From: CAYZXL01 sp964482435
GTDB lineage: Bacteria > Auribacterota > JABMQX01
Reading direction: 5' to 3'
NCBI GenBank assembly: GCA_964482435.1
Contig: CAYZXL010000001.1
Span: 1 to 64,000 of the forward strand
Length of the DNA: 64,000 nt
Below, one piece after another: positions 36,189-44,034 of the stretch. Position 1 is the stretch's first letter; every line of letters begins with the position of its first letter. A program made the translations under genes and the position numbers. The notes beneath the pieces were generated by a model, which worked only from the letters and a program-made list of their open reading frames with translations, searched no databases and was not told the DNA's origin.

Positions 36189-36476
36189 TCACTCCTCTAC
36201 AATCCCCAGCACGTCTTCCTCGCCCATGATGACGTACTCTTTTCCTTCGACTTCGAGTTCTGTTCCGGCGTAGGAGCTGAAGATGATTCTATCGCCCTTC
36301 TTGACGTTGAGCGGAATCAACTTCCCGTTCTTATCGGTCTTCCCCTTTCCGACGGCGATGACTCTCCCCTGCTTTGGTTTTTCCTTTGCGCTGTCGGGTA
36401 TGATGATGCCCTTTTTCTTCTGCTCCGCCTCGAGTCGTTCCACGAGGATGTTGTCGCCGATTGGCTTCAACTTCAT
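36189..36476 (-). CDS. groES: 10 kDa co-chaperonin GroES
   Basis: The 95-residue protein is GroES, the lid of the GroEL chamber. Seen: MKLKPIGDNILVERLEAE at the start, the flexible loop KKGIIIPDSAKEKP that docks on GroEL, VIAVGKGK, and KKGDRIIFSSYAGTELEVEGKEYVIMGEEDVLGIV. The ATG at 36476 is preferred because AAGGAG lies nine bases upstream; a longer start at 36485 overlaps that site. No CIRCE-type inverted repeat is seen upstream, so HrcA control is unlikely here. Confidence 0.95.
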   Translation of the reverse strand: MKLKPIGDNILVERLEAEQKKKGIIIPDSAKEKPKQGRVIAVGKGKTDKNGKLIPLNVKKGDRIIFSSYAGTELEVEGKEYVIMGEEDVLGIVEE

Positions 36477-36657
36477 GTTTCGCAATCTCCTTGTTTGACT
36501 CCCGCTTTACCGGGATTTCTTCAGAAACGCCGTAGTTAAACACCCCTGCCCGAATGCGAGGGTCGAAAACCCTCCGCTTGCTCCTTCCGATCAGAAAACT
36601 GAGCAGAGTTGCTTGCGCCTTGTCCCCCAAACCGCAGCGGAGAACCTGCCGCGCTTA

Positions 36658-37836
36658 TCACTTTGCCGGTTTGCCTTTTTCTGCCTCCCCTTTGGGTTTT
36701 TTCTCGGAGCGCTCGCCCTTTCGTTTTCCAGCGATTTCCTGAGCGGTCTCCTTTATCGCGGACAAATCTAATTCCTCGGTTTTCAAAGGCATCTCCGGGG
36801 CGTCCTTGAGGGAGACGTATGCGCAGTAGCCCGATAGAGACAAAAGGATGAACACCACTGAAAAGATGACCGTGCAAAGCACGATGAATATCACCGAGAA
36901 AATCCAGCCCCCGACCGCTCTTGTGCCCTTTATCGGCAAGCGGGCTCCACCCGCCTGGAGCAAACCGACGAGCCCTTGAGGCGCTGCACGCGTTGTTCGT
37001 GTCCAGGCAACGGACCGGAACGGGGCGGCCGGGTTCTGAACGCCGAACCCGCGTGGCGCCGTTCCTTCAAGTCCGGGAACGCCTTCCATGTGGTCCAAAA
37101 GGGCCGACCCGTAGAGAGTCTCGGTGTTTCTTCCCATGGTCCGTGAAGTATGAGAGGCGGTGAAGCCAAACCCGGCGACAATAATCCTGTAAAGGACGAA
37201 GCACGCCAATAGTGCCACCGCAGCCCGACCGAGGACGTGGGCGATATGTCCTTTAACGAACCGCAGAGATTCCTTATAGCAAGCGGTTCCTTTCTCCTTC
37301 GTCACTGAGACAACCCCCGGAAAAACGAACACCACGAGCAAGAGCCTCACGAGAACGAAGATTGCCAGTAACCCGACCGCGATCCAGATAGGTGACGTGA
37401 TGGCCCACAGGATCGGGCCGACCTGAGGGATTAACCCGAGCAGTCCTCCACCCCAGATAATCGCAATCGCCAGGAGGAAAACGATGATGGGTTTGAGCGT
37501 GGCGAGAACGACCGGACCAATGTGTCGCGCAATCAACGCCCAGCCGCCCGGAACGCCAATCCGCTCGCCGGTTGCTTCGGCGTGCGCCATAGCCGCAACC
37601 GAGCACATCGAAGCTAAGACCACGTACGCGAAGATCAATGCGCCAAGCCTCTGGATGATCCACTGTAGCCACCGAAGCGCCCCAACATCAATTAGCCCGC
37701 CCACCCAGAAGAACAGGATTGCCGCCGCAACGCCAATTAGTAACCCGAGGGATAGGACGATTATCCTGCTGGGTCTCAGCGACAGGTTCAACGCCCTGGT
37801 AAAGTCCTGTGCAAGCGAGGGTTTATCGTTTGACAT
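36658..37836 (-). CDS. Polytopic membrane protein of unknown function
   Basis: A 392-residue protein with about six or seven membrane helices, including residues 25-47, 60-82, 110-130, 140-175 and a C-terminal pair near 315-345. A long loop (about residues 222-310, GFTASHTSRTMGRNTETLYG onward) separates the last helices and is probably extracytoplasmic. The C-terminal 50 residues are highly charged (KRKGERSEKKPKGEAEKG) and cytoplasmic. The sequence SVTKEKGTACYKESLRFVKGH resembles loops of DUF-type glycerophosphodiester-phosphodiesterase membrane domains, but I cannot assign a family. The ATG at 37836 has AAAGGTG upstream. It precedes groES on the same strand but is 181 bases away. Confidence 0.7.
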   Translation of the reverse strand: MSNDKPSLAQDFTRALNLSLRPSRIIVLSLGLLIGVAAAILFFWVGGLIDVGALRWLQWIIQRLGALIFAYVVLASMCSVAAMAHAEATGERIGVPGGWALIARHIGPVVLATLKPIIVFLLAIAIIWGGGLLGLIPQVGPILWAITSPIWIAVGLLAIFVLVRLLLVVFVFPGVVSVTKEKGTACYKESLRFVKGHIAHVLGRAAVALLACFVLYRIIVAGFGFTASHTSRTMGRNTETLYGSALLDHMEGVPGLEGTAPRGFGVQNPAAPFRSVAWTRTTRAAPQGLVGLLQAGGARLPIKGTRAVGGWIFSVIFIVLCTVIFSVVFILLSLSGYCAYVSLKDAPEMPLKTEELDLSAIKETAQEIAGKRKGERSEKKPKGEAEKGKPAK

Positions 37837-38019
37837 TTTTGGTACACCTTTCTGTGGAGGTTGGATTTGGGTTTCGACAAACTGAAGCTATCGCCTTCAC
37901 CAGCGGAACCGGCAAGAAGCCGTACAGCCCCTCCGCCCGCCAATGTGCCCTAAAATATACCCACTCGGCCCCGCCAAGTCAAGTCGTTTATCGAAACGGA
38001 TGTAGTGCCTCAGTCTTGG

Positions 38020-38145
38020 GAGGGACTCACCGCAGAGGACGCAGAGGTCGCAGAGGCATGTGAGACAAGAATAACAGGATTTTCAGGATTATCCGGTCCA
38101 TCCTGTTATCGTGTCGAAATCCTGGCTCCTTTTCTGCGACGTCTG
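38020..38145. repeat. Well preserved ACAGGAT/CCGCAGAG repeat copy
   Basis: This copy starts with GACTCACCGCAGAGGACGCAG and AGGTCGCAGAGG. It continues with AACAGGATTTTCAGGATTAT and CCATCCTGTTATCGTG. It lies just left of the IS66 element. Confidence 0.75.
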
Positions 38146-38198
38146 CCGCCCGCAACTGAGCGATTACTTCTTACCGTAATGCCTCAGTTACGGGCGGG
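38145..38198. repeat. Palindrome formed by two IS66-type ends around TTCTTACC
   Basis: The outside flank 38145-38167, read in reverse complement, matches the left terminal repeat of the IS (38176-38198) at 19 of 23 positions. The two arms face each other across the 8-base target sequence TTCTTACC (38168-38175). The flank therefore looks like the end of an older related element. Confidence 0.7.
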
Positions 38199-39587
38199 TT
38201 GGGACGGGTGTTGGGAGAAGAGGAGGTCGTAGGGATCGAGGTTGGGATTTTGGGCGAGGCGGTCGAGGGCGGTCTTGAAGCGGGCTTGAAAATCACTAAA
38301 GCGTTGCTTGAGCGTGAGTAACACGCTCACGAGGATTTCGCGGGTTTTAGCGCCGGCGTCGGACTGAGAGCCGAAACTCACCTTTCTGGCGATGACGGTG
38401 GGACGCAATGTCCGTTCGGCGAGGTTGTTCTCGGCCGGAATATTGCGATCGTCGGCCCAGCGGTACATCCTTTCAGCATTTCGGCGGAAGATGTCCTGGA
38501 TACGCTGGATGCCGGGGTGGCTGGCGGAGTGCTCAACGACCTCCAGAATGGTCTGCTTGGTCTTTTTGGCGTCTCGGTAGAATTCTCTGTCGTTGATGGG
38601 CAGACTTCGCAAGCTCATCGCGTGCGAAAGAAGTGGAACGAGGGTGTCTGCAAAGGTCTGCACTTCTGGTCGATCCGGAAATTCTTTCTGGAGGTCTTCC
38701 ACTTCCCGCTTCAGGTGGGAGTAACAGTATTGGATATGGCAAGGGGCTTTGTTATAGGCGTGATAACGATCGACAACCAAAGTGCCGGGTAGGGGCTTTT
38801 CGCCGAAGACCTCTTTTGCTACTGACGCTGAACGGGTCCCTCGAAAACGAAATAGGCTTATGCGTGGGGTACAGAACAACCACACGTAGCCGTTGTGACC
38901 GTCCGTTCGCCACGAGGTCTCGTCGGCGTGCTTGATGGGAGATTGCCGGTACTCCTCGACGAGCCTGTCAATGACCGGTGCGAACAACCGCGCCAGCCGG
39001 TGCAGAGGCGCTATGAGACTCCCATAGCCTATGCCGAGTTGCTCCTCCAGCCTACCCAAGGGGACATCGTAGACGTAATGCTGCATCGCCACGTGCGTCA
39101 AAAGCTGATTCCCGTAGAGGCTCTTGGGCAGAACCCCGGGCGGTCGAGCCTGAAAGCCTCGCCGACAGCGCGGACACCATTTGCGTCGCAGATGGTAAAC
39201 TATTGTCTCTTTCTTGAGAGGTTGTCCGTCAACGACGGTCCGGGTTCGCACCCCCTTGTCCTCCAAAAGACCGCCGCAACAGGGACAGTTGTTCTCCCCC
39301 TCAACAAGCTCCACCCGGTCCGCCTCCTCAACTCCCACTGCCTGCCGCCCATGCCCCTCGTGCCCGGGCTTCGCTCCCCCTCGTTTCTCCTGTCGCTCTT
39401 GGAGCGAATTAGGCTTCACCGGTATCCTCGAGGAAGGCGTCGAAGACCCGAAAGGTCCCTCCGTGGCCTTGCGCTGCTCGTACTGCAACTGCGCCTTCAG
39501 CCGCCGGTTCTCCTCACGCAGTTGATCAATGATCCTCTGCTTCTCCAGGCATCCTTTGCAGTACACCACCCTCGCTTCTCTCTTCAC
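38184..39587 (-). CDS. tnpC: IS66-family transposase TnpC
   Basis: A 467-residue DDE transposase. The N-terminal part is a coiled coil (CLEKQRIIDQLREENRRLKA), followed by a zinc-binding domain (CPCCGG ... CPRCRRG) and the catalytic core: first Asp in IKHADETSWR, second in LVVDRYHAY, Glu in IPAENNLAERTLRP. These are hallmarks of IS66 TnpC. The start is the GTG at 39587, which overlaps the stop of the preceding small gene (GTGA), so translation is coupled. The stop codon lies inside the left terminal repeat. Confidence 0.93.
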   Translation of the reverse strand: MKREARVVYCKGCLEKQRIIDQLREENRRLKAQLQYEQRKATEGPFGSSTPSSRIPVKPNSLQERQEKRGGAKPGHEGHGRQAVGVEEADRVELVEGENNCPCCGGLLEDKGVRTRTVVDGQPLKKETIVYHLRRKWCPRCRRGFQARPPGVLPKSLYGNQLLTHVAMQHYVYDVPLGRLEEQLGIGYGSLIAPLHRLARLFAPVIDRLVEEYRQSPIKHADETSWRTDGHNGYVWLFCTPRISLFRFRGTRSASVAKEVFGEKPLPGTLVVDRYHAYNKAPCHIQYCYSHLKREVEDLQKEFPDRPEVQTFADTLVPLLSHAMSLRSLPINDREFYRDAKKTKQTILEVVEHSASHPGIQRIQDIFRRNAERMYRWADDRNIPAENNLAERTLRPTVIARKVSFGSQSDAGAKTREILVSVLLTLKQRFSDFQARFKTALDRLAQNPNLDPYDLLFSQHPSQPARN

Positions 39588-39940
39588 TCCTTTTTCTCCA
39601 GAGTCTTGTAGTGATACCGCAAAAGCCGGAAGTTGATCTCCGAGAGCCGATAGATCGTCTCGATCAACTTCTTGTAGTTGGCGATCCACTCCGAGGCGAA
39701 CTTCAGCTTAACCTCGTTGAGGAACACAGTCTGGGTCCTGTCCTCATACCGGTGCGAAAGATAATGGTACGGACCGTGCAGAACCGGATTTTTCGGATCC
39801 TTACACCGACACTTCGGACGCCCACACCTGTTGCCGTGCAGGCGGAGAGAAGCCCTCAAAACAGGTGGCCAACTCCCCAGCCTTTTCAGCAGCTCCTCAC
39901 GTTCCTTCACCAACTCAGCGTATGACGGTTTGCTCTTCAT
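39584..39940 (-). CDS. DUF6788-like IS accessory protein
   Basis: A 118-residue protein inside the IS, upstream of tnpC. It has a helical start (YAELVKEREELLKRLGSW), a short cysteine cluster CGRPKCRCKDP that could bind zinc, then GPYHYLSHRYEDRTQTVFL and a C-terminal helix. This fits the DUF6788 family, members of which occur next to transposases. A role as DNA-binding helper for the transposase, in place of TnpA/TnpB, is inference. The ATG at 39940 is used; a longer start would extend past the IS end. Confidence 0.75.
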   Translation of the reverse strand: MKSKPSYAELVKEREELLKRLGSWPPVLRASLRLHGNRCGRPKCRCKDPKNPVLHGPYHYLSHRYEDRTQTVFLNEVKLKFASEWIANYKKLIETIYRLSEINFRLLRYHYKTLEKKE

Positions 39941-40050
39941 ACGAAGCAGTATATCATGCTTCGGAAAAAAGTCAAGAAAAAAAATCAAAAAACACAAAAA
40001 TCTTGTCTCCCACCCGAGACTGAGGCCATACTTCTTACCGCAGAAAAAGG

Positions 40051-40079
40051 TTGACAAACAAGGTTCACCGAGTTAGAAA
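40051..40079 (+). promoter_or_regulatory. Promoter of the cobalamin-riboswitch operon
   Basis: A perfect -35 TTGACA (40051-40056), a 17-base spacer and TAGAAA at 40074-40079 as -10. It would start transcription about ten bases before the riboswitch. It lies 20 bases right of the IS66 end, outside the element. Confidence 0.75.
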
Positions 40080-40096
40080 GCTTTGGACAATCAGGT

Positions 40097-40257
40097 GACA
40101 CAGGTGCCCCGCCTATGGCGGGGTCAAAAGGGAAGACGGAAAAGCCGTCACGGTCCCGCCGCTGTGGTCGGGGACGAAGCCCGCAACAATGCCACTGGCG
40201 AAAGCCGGGAAGGCGCGGGTGGAGGACGATCCGACAGTCAGAAAACCTGCCTGTGTC
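40097..40257 (+). promoter_or_regulatory. Cobalamin (B12) riboswitch
   Basis: The conserved core of the adenosylcobalamin-type riboswitch is complete: AAAAGGGAAGACGG, then CACGGTCCCGCCGCTGT, CCCGCAACAATGCCACTGG, CCGGGAAGGCGCGGG and the box CAGTCAGAAAACCTGCC. The closing stem P1 pairs GACACAGG (40097-40104) with CCTGTGTC (40250-40257). A further hairpin follows at 40265-40296 and could be the P13-type element that contacts the core. It lies directly before a gene for a secreted beta-propeller protein, not a known B12 transporter or synthesis gene. High cobalamin should switch the operon off through the terminator at 40309. Confidence 0.95.
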
Positions 40258-40308
40258 GTGGCAGTTCACTTTTCTTCGAGCGAAAAGAAGGGTGAAGAAG
40301 ACGGGTGC

Positions 40309-40348
40309 AACCCTTGGGTCCCGCAAGACGCGGATTCAAGGGTTTTTT
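40309..40348 (+). terminator. Intrinsic terminator, riboswitch expression platform
   Basis: The stem AACCCTTG (40309-40316) pairs with CAAGGGTT (40337-40344), with an inner CCGC/GCGG pairing, followed by a run of T ending at 40348. It lies 50 bases after the riboswitch core and about 100 bases before the GTG start of the first gene. Confidence 0.88.
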
Positions 40349-40451
40349 GCTTTGGGCACCCAGCAACTTTCACCCTCCGAAGCCCGGAGCAGAAACAACA
40401 AGGGCAATCGCGCCTCGCAACTCCGTCGAGGCGCGGGGAAAGGAGGGAAAC

Positions 40452-41696
40452 GTGAAACGTTATTTGACGTTCGCAGCAGTTATCGCCGGTGTGTGTTTGG
40501 CGACAGGGGAATGCGTAGGAGCGGTTTCCGCGCCGAGAGGCTACAGTGCCTCATATACCGACCTGAGCATCCCGACATGGTTCGGGGGCTTCGACTATCT
40601 TCCCGACGGCAGATTGATCATCTCGGACAGTACGGACGTTTACATCCTCGAGGAAGATGGGACGAAAACTGTTGTTGCTCACTTTGAGCAGCCAGGGCTT
40701 TTTGGCTCGTTCGTGGAGGTCCCCCAGCACTTTTGGGGCGAGGTGTATGTGGGCGAATCGTCCGTGGGCACCATATCGAGCTTTCCGCTTGAGTACGGGT
40801 GGGTTTGCTCCATTGGCCCGGGGACATTGCAGGTAGTAGCGGAACTACCTTTCAATTACGACATGGACCTCGATTCCCTGGGAAGACCGTTCGTCTCGGC
40901 GGCCATCCCGGGGTCGGATCCTCCCGCCAACGGTCTTTTCTGGCTCTATGACTTCGACGACCGAACCCACCTCATTGCGCAGCTTGACGGTTGGTCGGGT
41001 CCCCTGGCATTCGACCAAAAAGGTAACTTGTTTTATTGTACTGCGACTTCTTACCCTCCGGCACCCGTAGAGAGGATCGTCTTTTTCCGCCGGGAACAGG
41101 TTGATGCAGCATTTGGAGGCGCTGTCCTTACAGAATCCGACGCGCAAGTGCTTGTGACCGGAATATATGGTTTGTCAGACATGGTGTTCCTGGACTATGG
41201 GCACCTCTTCGGAGTGACGAGTTCGGGGCAGATCGTAGAAATTCGGGTGGAAGGTGAAAAGGTCGCCACGACCACGTTCTCGCATGTCTCGCCGGACGCG
41301 CTCGGCGCCACCGTCGTCCGATATGTGACCGGAAAGAGGCCTTTTGAGGCTTACTACCAGGATGGAGGGACCCTCACGTTCCTGGAATCTGATTTCGGCT
41401 CGTTGTACAGGCTGGTGCACGTAACACCCACCGTCCCGTTTGAGTTCACCGCGCTGAACCCGTCCGAGGATGGGCTGAACATCTCTTTCGCGACTGAAGA
41501 AAGACGATGTTACCAGGTGCGCTGGTCGGAGGATGCAGCCAGCAGCGGCTGGCATAATCTCGGGGACGCGGTTGTGGGGGAGGGAGTGCCGATTAGCGTT
41601 GTGGACCGGGGCGACCTCATAGCGGGGATACCGTCGCCGGCCTCGCCGTCTGTGCGGCAGAGGTTTTACAAACTGGAGTACTCACGGTGTAACTGA
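40452..41696 (+). CDS. B12-controlled secreted beta-propeller protein
   Basis: A 414-residue protein starting at the GTG at 40452 behind AGGAGG. Residues 1-24 are a signal peptide (YLTFAAVIAGVCLATGECVGA) without a proper lipobox. The body has blade-like repeats of SMP-30/NHL type (FDYLPDGRLIISDSTDVYILEEDGT, MDLDSLGRPFVSAAI, LAFDQKGNLFYCTA, MVFLDYGHLFGVTSSGQIVEI). The last 85 residues form the C-terminal module shared with other secreted proteins here, ending RQRFYKLEY. Control by a cobalamin riboswitch makes a role in B12 capture likely; the BtuG proteins of Bacteroides are surface propellers that bind B12 very tightly, but I see no clear sequence match. Followed after seven bases by a pseudopilin gene. 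Confidence 0.8.
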   Translation: MKRYLTFAAVIAGVCLATGECVGAVSAPRGYSASYTDLSIPTWFGGFDYLPDGRLIISDSTDVYILEEDGTKTVVAHFEQPGLFGSFVEVPQHFWGEVYVGESSVGTISSFPLEYGWVCSIGPGTLQVVAELPFNYDMDLDSLGRPFVSAAIPGSDPPANGLFWLYDFDDRTHLIAQLDGWSGPLAFDQKGNLFYCTATSYPPAPVERIVFFRREQVDAAFGGAVLTESDAQVLVTGIYGLSDMVFLDYGHLFGVTSSGQIVEIRVEGEKVATTTFSHVSPDALGATVVRYVTGKRPFEAYYQDGGTLTFLESDFGSLYRLVHVTPTVPFEFTALNPSEDGLNISFATEERRCYQVRWSEDAASSGWHNLGDAVVGEGVPISVVDRGDLIAGIPSPASPSVRQRFYKLEYSRCN

Positions 41697-41703
41697 GGAA
41701 GCA

Positions 41704-42459
41704 ATGAACCACGTTCAGGGCAATGACATGCAACGGCACGCTGCTTCGCCATCTCCCGCCTTCACGGTGGTGGAGCTTCTTGTGGCAATCGCCATCATCG
41801 GTGCTTTGGCGGCGATGATTCTCCCCGTCATCGCAAAGGGGAGGCAGAGGGCGAAGGAAACGCTCTGCGCCTCAAACCTCCGGCAACTGCACCTCGCCAC
41901 GACCATGTACCTGACGGAGAACGATTGGATGATGTTCCCTTTCGCGCAGAGCGTTCCGGAGGGGAGACTGTGGTATTTTGGCCTGGAAGAGGGATACACC
42001 GTCGGCACGCCAGAGGGGACTCGCCCACTCGACAAGACGCGTTCACGGCTTTACCCGTACATTTGCTCCGTCGGGGGGATCGAGCTTTGCCCGTCGCTCG
42101 ACTATCGGTCGGGATTCTTCAAGTTGAAGTTCCGCGGGGCGAGCTACGGCTACGGAATCAACTTTTACCTCCTCAACAAAGCTTTCCCCCGGCAGAACGA
42201 TTCGGAGGTCGTCCTCTTCGCGGATTGCGCCCAGGTCAACACGTTCCAGCCTCCGGCGTCGCCATCGAACCCAATGTTAGAGGAGTTCTATTACGTGAAC
42301 GCCTACGAGAAGACCGCCCACTTCCGCCACGGCAAGCGAGCAAACGTCGTCTTTTGCGACGGGCACGTGAAAGCCGTCGGACCTTCTCCCGGCTCTTTAG
42401 ACCCCCGCTGCGACGGCCTGACGGGAACACTGCCGCGAAGGCTGTTGGGCCTCCCCTGA
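41704..42459 (+). CDS. H-X9-DG type II-secretion-like pseudopilin
   Basis: A 251-residue protein with a prepilin N-terminus: a polar leader, then FTVVELLVAIAIIGALAAMILPV, where prepilin peptidase would cut before Phe and the Glu at +5 is present. The remainder is a globular domain ending with HFRHGKRANVVFCDGHVKAV, which contains the H-X9-DG motif of the large PVC-type pseudopilin class. The ATG at 41704 follows TGAGGAAGCA that overlaps the stop of the propeller gene, so both genes belong to the B12-controlled operon. Such pseudopilins are thought to build periplasmic fibres or secretion pistons; a link to B12 uptake is not established. Confidence 0.88.
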   Translation: MNHVQGNDMQRHAASPSPAFTVVELLVAIAIIGALAAMILPVIAKGRQRAKETLCASNLRQLHLATTMYLTENDWMMFPFAQSVPEGRLWYFGLEEGYTVGTPEGTRPLDKTRSRLYPYICSVGGIELCPSLDYRSGFFKLKFRGASYGYGINFYLLNKAFPRQNDSEVVLFADCAQVNTFQPPASPSNPMLEEFYYVNAYEKTAHFRHGKRANVVFCDGHVKAVGPSPGSLDPRCDGLTGTLPRRLLGLP

Positions 42460-42517
42460 TCCCACCCGCAGCGGAGCTGCCGATGGTCTGCCGTGCGGAG
42501 CTACCGTTGCATGCTCG

Positions 42518-42600
42518 CCCCTTCGGGCGCGGGTGCGAGCGCAGGATGCTCGGGACCCAAGCCATCTTGGCTGGGGAAGACCGCGGGACGGAAGGATCTC
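42518..42600. repeat. GC-rich hairpin cluster after the pseudopilin gene
   Basis: The hairpins CGCCCCTTCGGGCG and CCCAAGCCATCTTGGCTGGG follow one another, in the style of the four-hairpin family. They may also serve as a terminator for the converging genes. Confidence 0.45.
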
Positions 42601-42627
42601 GCAGCGACCTCTGAAGGCCGGTAAGTG

Positions 42628-44034
42628 TCACTGGTTGGAACCGGCCCCGGACTGGACCAAACACCGCGTACGGCTTTTTCCGTCAGAATTGAGTATCTTC
42701 GGCCGGCCATGACCTCCATGGCACCTCAATACGAAGTCCCCCTTGCAGCACGGCCGGAAGATGCGCAACGCACCATGCTGCATCGCGATACTGTCCAGCA
42801 AATCCAGGCGCTCGAGAAGGATCCCAGCGCACGCGCGGCTCTGATTAGTGCAAGCTAAGAGCACGTTTCTGAGGCTAGAAACGTGGAGCAGGGTTTCTTT
42901 GCTGGCGGAGCGATCGCCAGCCGCGCACGAGATGCCGGCAACAATTCCGGGATTGTCGGCAGCGACTTTGTCCAACAGTTCGCGCGTGCTTCCGTTGCCC
43001 CCGTGGTGCGGAACGGTAAGAGCCTGGCACCGCAGCCGGCCCTTCCTCTCCGAGATACGACGTAGTTCGGTCCCTCCGATGTCCCCGGTTATCAAGACGG
43101 AGCAGCTCTTATCCCGAAGCGAGTAGATTCTGAATGCCAGGCAAAGCTGGTTGGCCAACCGGCGCATGACCGCTACCTGCTTCTTCAGCTGCCGGCGCTG
43201 CTTTGTGGCCTCATCCCGCACGAGGGCGCCCAGACGCGTGGCCGTTTCGCTGAGGTCCCTGGCCTGACGTGACTGCCCCGCCGGCCTTATGGCGGGGTTT
43301 ATTTCCTCCAGTCGCCTGAAGAGCTGGCCCAGTTCGACTTCGAGCGCCTCGGTGCCCTCGGGTTCGCTGCGAACGCCCTCGAGGTGCCGGATTCGACGTG
43401 CCAGCGCATCGGCGTCCCTCCGCAGTTGCTCGAGCGACTTAACGTCCCCGTGCATTTCCTCTGCGAACCGCATGGTTTCGTGCACTGTGAGGAAGGCGCG
43501 CTGGTCCGGCGCGAGTGTGCTGAGGGCAAAACCGTTGGTCAGTGCTACCGGCTTTGCATCCTCGTGAAGGAACACGGGCCAGGGCCTAATTAAGTCCCGG
43601 GACTGCCTTGGGCGCAGTCCCGCTATTCTCTGGAACGGGGCGAACACAAGGCTGTGGATGGTGCAGAGCTCGCTCGCATCTGCCCCGTCCGGCGAGTACC
43701 TCGCGTACGCCACCTCGTCCGGCGGAAGCAGCGGCCAGAAGAAGAAGTGAATGGACCTGGACTCCGTTTTGAAGTGACAGATAACATCGGCAAGGCCGAG
43801 GAAATGGTCCCGGTCGTAATGGGTAAGTGCCACGAAGGAGAGCCTGTCGACAGGAACCTTGAGGCCTTCGAAGAAAGCAAGGGCCGGATTTGCGCTGGGT
43901 ATGAGATGGGACTGACGCGGCGCGAAGCAGTCAACAACGCCGTATGAGACGGATCCGCTGCTGTCAAACATGCAGACTATGTAGCACGCACCATGGCCGA
44001 CATCCTTGACGTAGACGTCTATCCTCGGCTTCAA
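42628..44034 (-). CDS. ComEC-like metallo-beta-lactamase-fold protein with helical insert
   Basis: A cytoplasmic protein of about 468 residues with the ComEC-type MBL layout but no membrane part: KDVGHGACYIV, metal motif THYDRDH, VLITGDIG and LTVPHHGGNGS. A helical, coiled-coil-like insertion of about 140 residues (RRDADALARRIRHLEGV to KKQVAVMRRLANQL) sits between the metal motif and the later core. The TTG at 44034 overlaps the stop of the upstream gene (TTGA) with a GGGGGCGGG site before it; a TTG at 44073 is an alternative. Free ComEC-like MBL proteins with partner genes occur in bacterial conflict systems, where they may act as nucleases. The target is unknown. Confidence 0.72.
   Translation of the reverse strand: MKPRIDVYVKDVGHGACYIVCMFDSSGSVSYGVVDCFAPRQSHLIPSANPALAFFEGLKVPVDRLSFVALTHYDRDHFLGLADVICHFKTESRSIHFFFWPLLPPDEVAYARYSPDGADASELCTIHSLVFAPFQRIAGLRPRQSRDLIRPWPVFLHEDAKPVALTNGFALSTLAPDQRAFLTVHETMRFAEEMHGDVKSLEQLRRDADALARRIRHLEGVRSEPEGTEALEVELGQLFRRLEEINPAIRPAGQSRQARDLSETATRLGALVRDEATKQRRQLKKQVAVMRRLANQLCLAFRIYSLRDKSCSVLITGDIGGTELRRISERKGRLRCQALTVPHHGGNGSTRELLDKVAADNPGIVAGISCAAGDRSASKETLLHVSSLRNVLLACTNQSRACAGILLERLDLLDSIAMQHGALRIFRPCCKGDFVLRCHGGHGRPKILNSDGKSRTRCLVQSGAGSNQ

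Larger units (their letters stand above)
38176..40031 (-). mobile_element. IS66-family insertion sequence, complete
   Basis: A 1,856-base element. Its ends are imperfect 23-base inverted repeats (38176-38198 and the complement of 40009-40031; 18 of 23 match), each starting with GTA as in IS66 elements. It is flanked by a perfect 8-base direct repeat TTCTTACC (38168-38175 and 40032-40039), the target duplication size of this family. It carries a small zinc-binding protein gene and a tnpC transposase gene, without tnpA and tnpB, as in the compact IS66 subgroup. Both genes are intact, so the element may be active. Its right end lies only 20 bases before the promoter of the B12-riboswitch operon. 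Confidence 0.92.

Noticed and set aside
36486..36657. Search for a CIRCE operator (TTAGCACTC-N9-GAGTGCTAA) before groES
   Set aside because: No such inverted repeat is present, not even with several mismatches.
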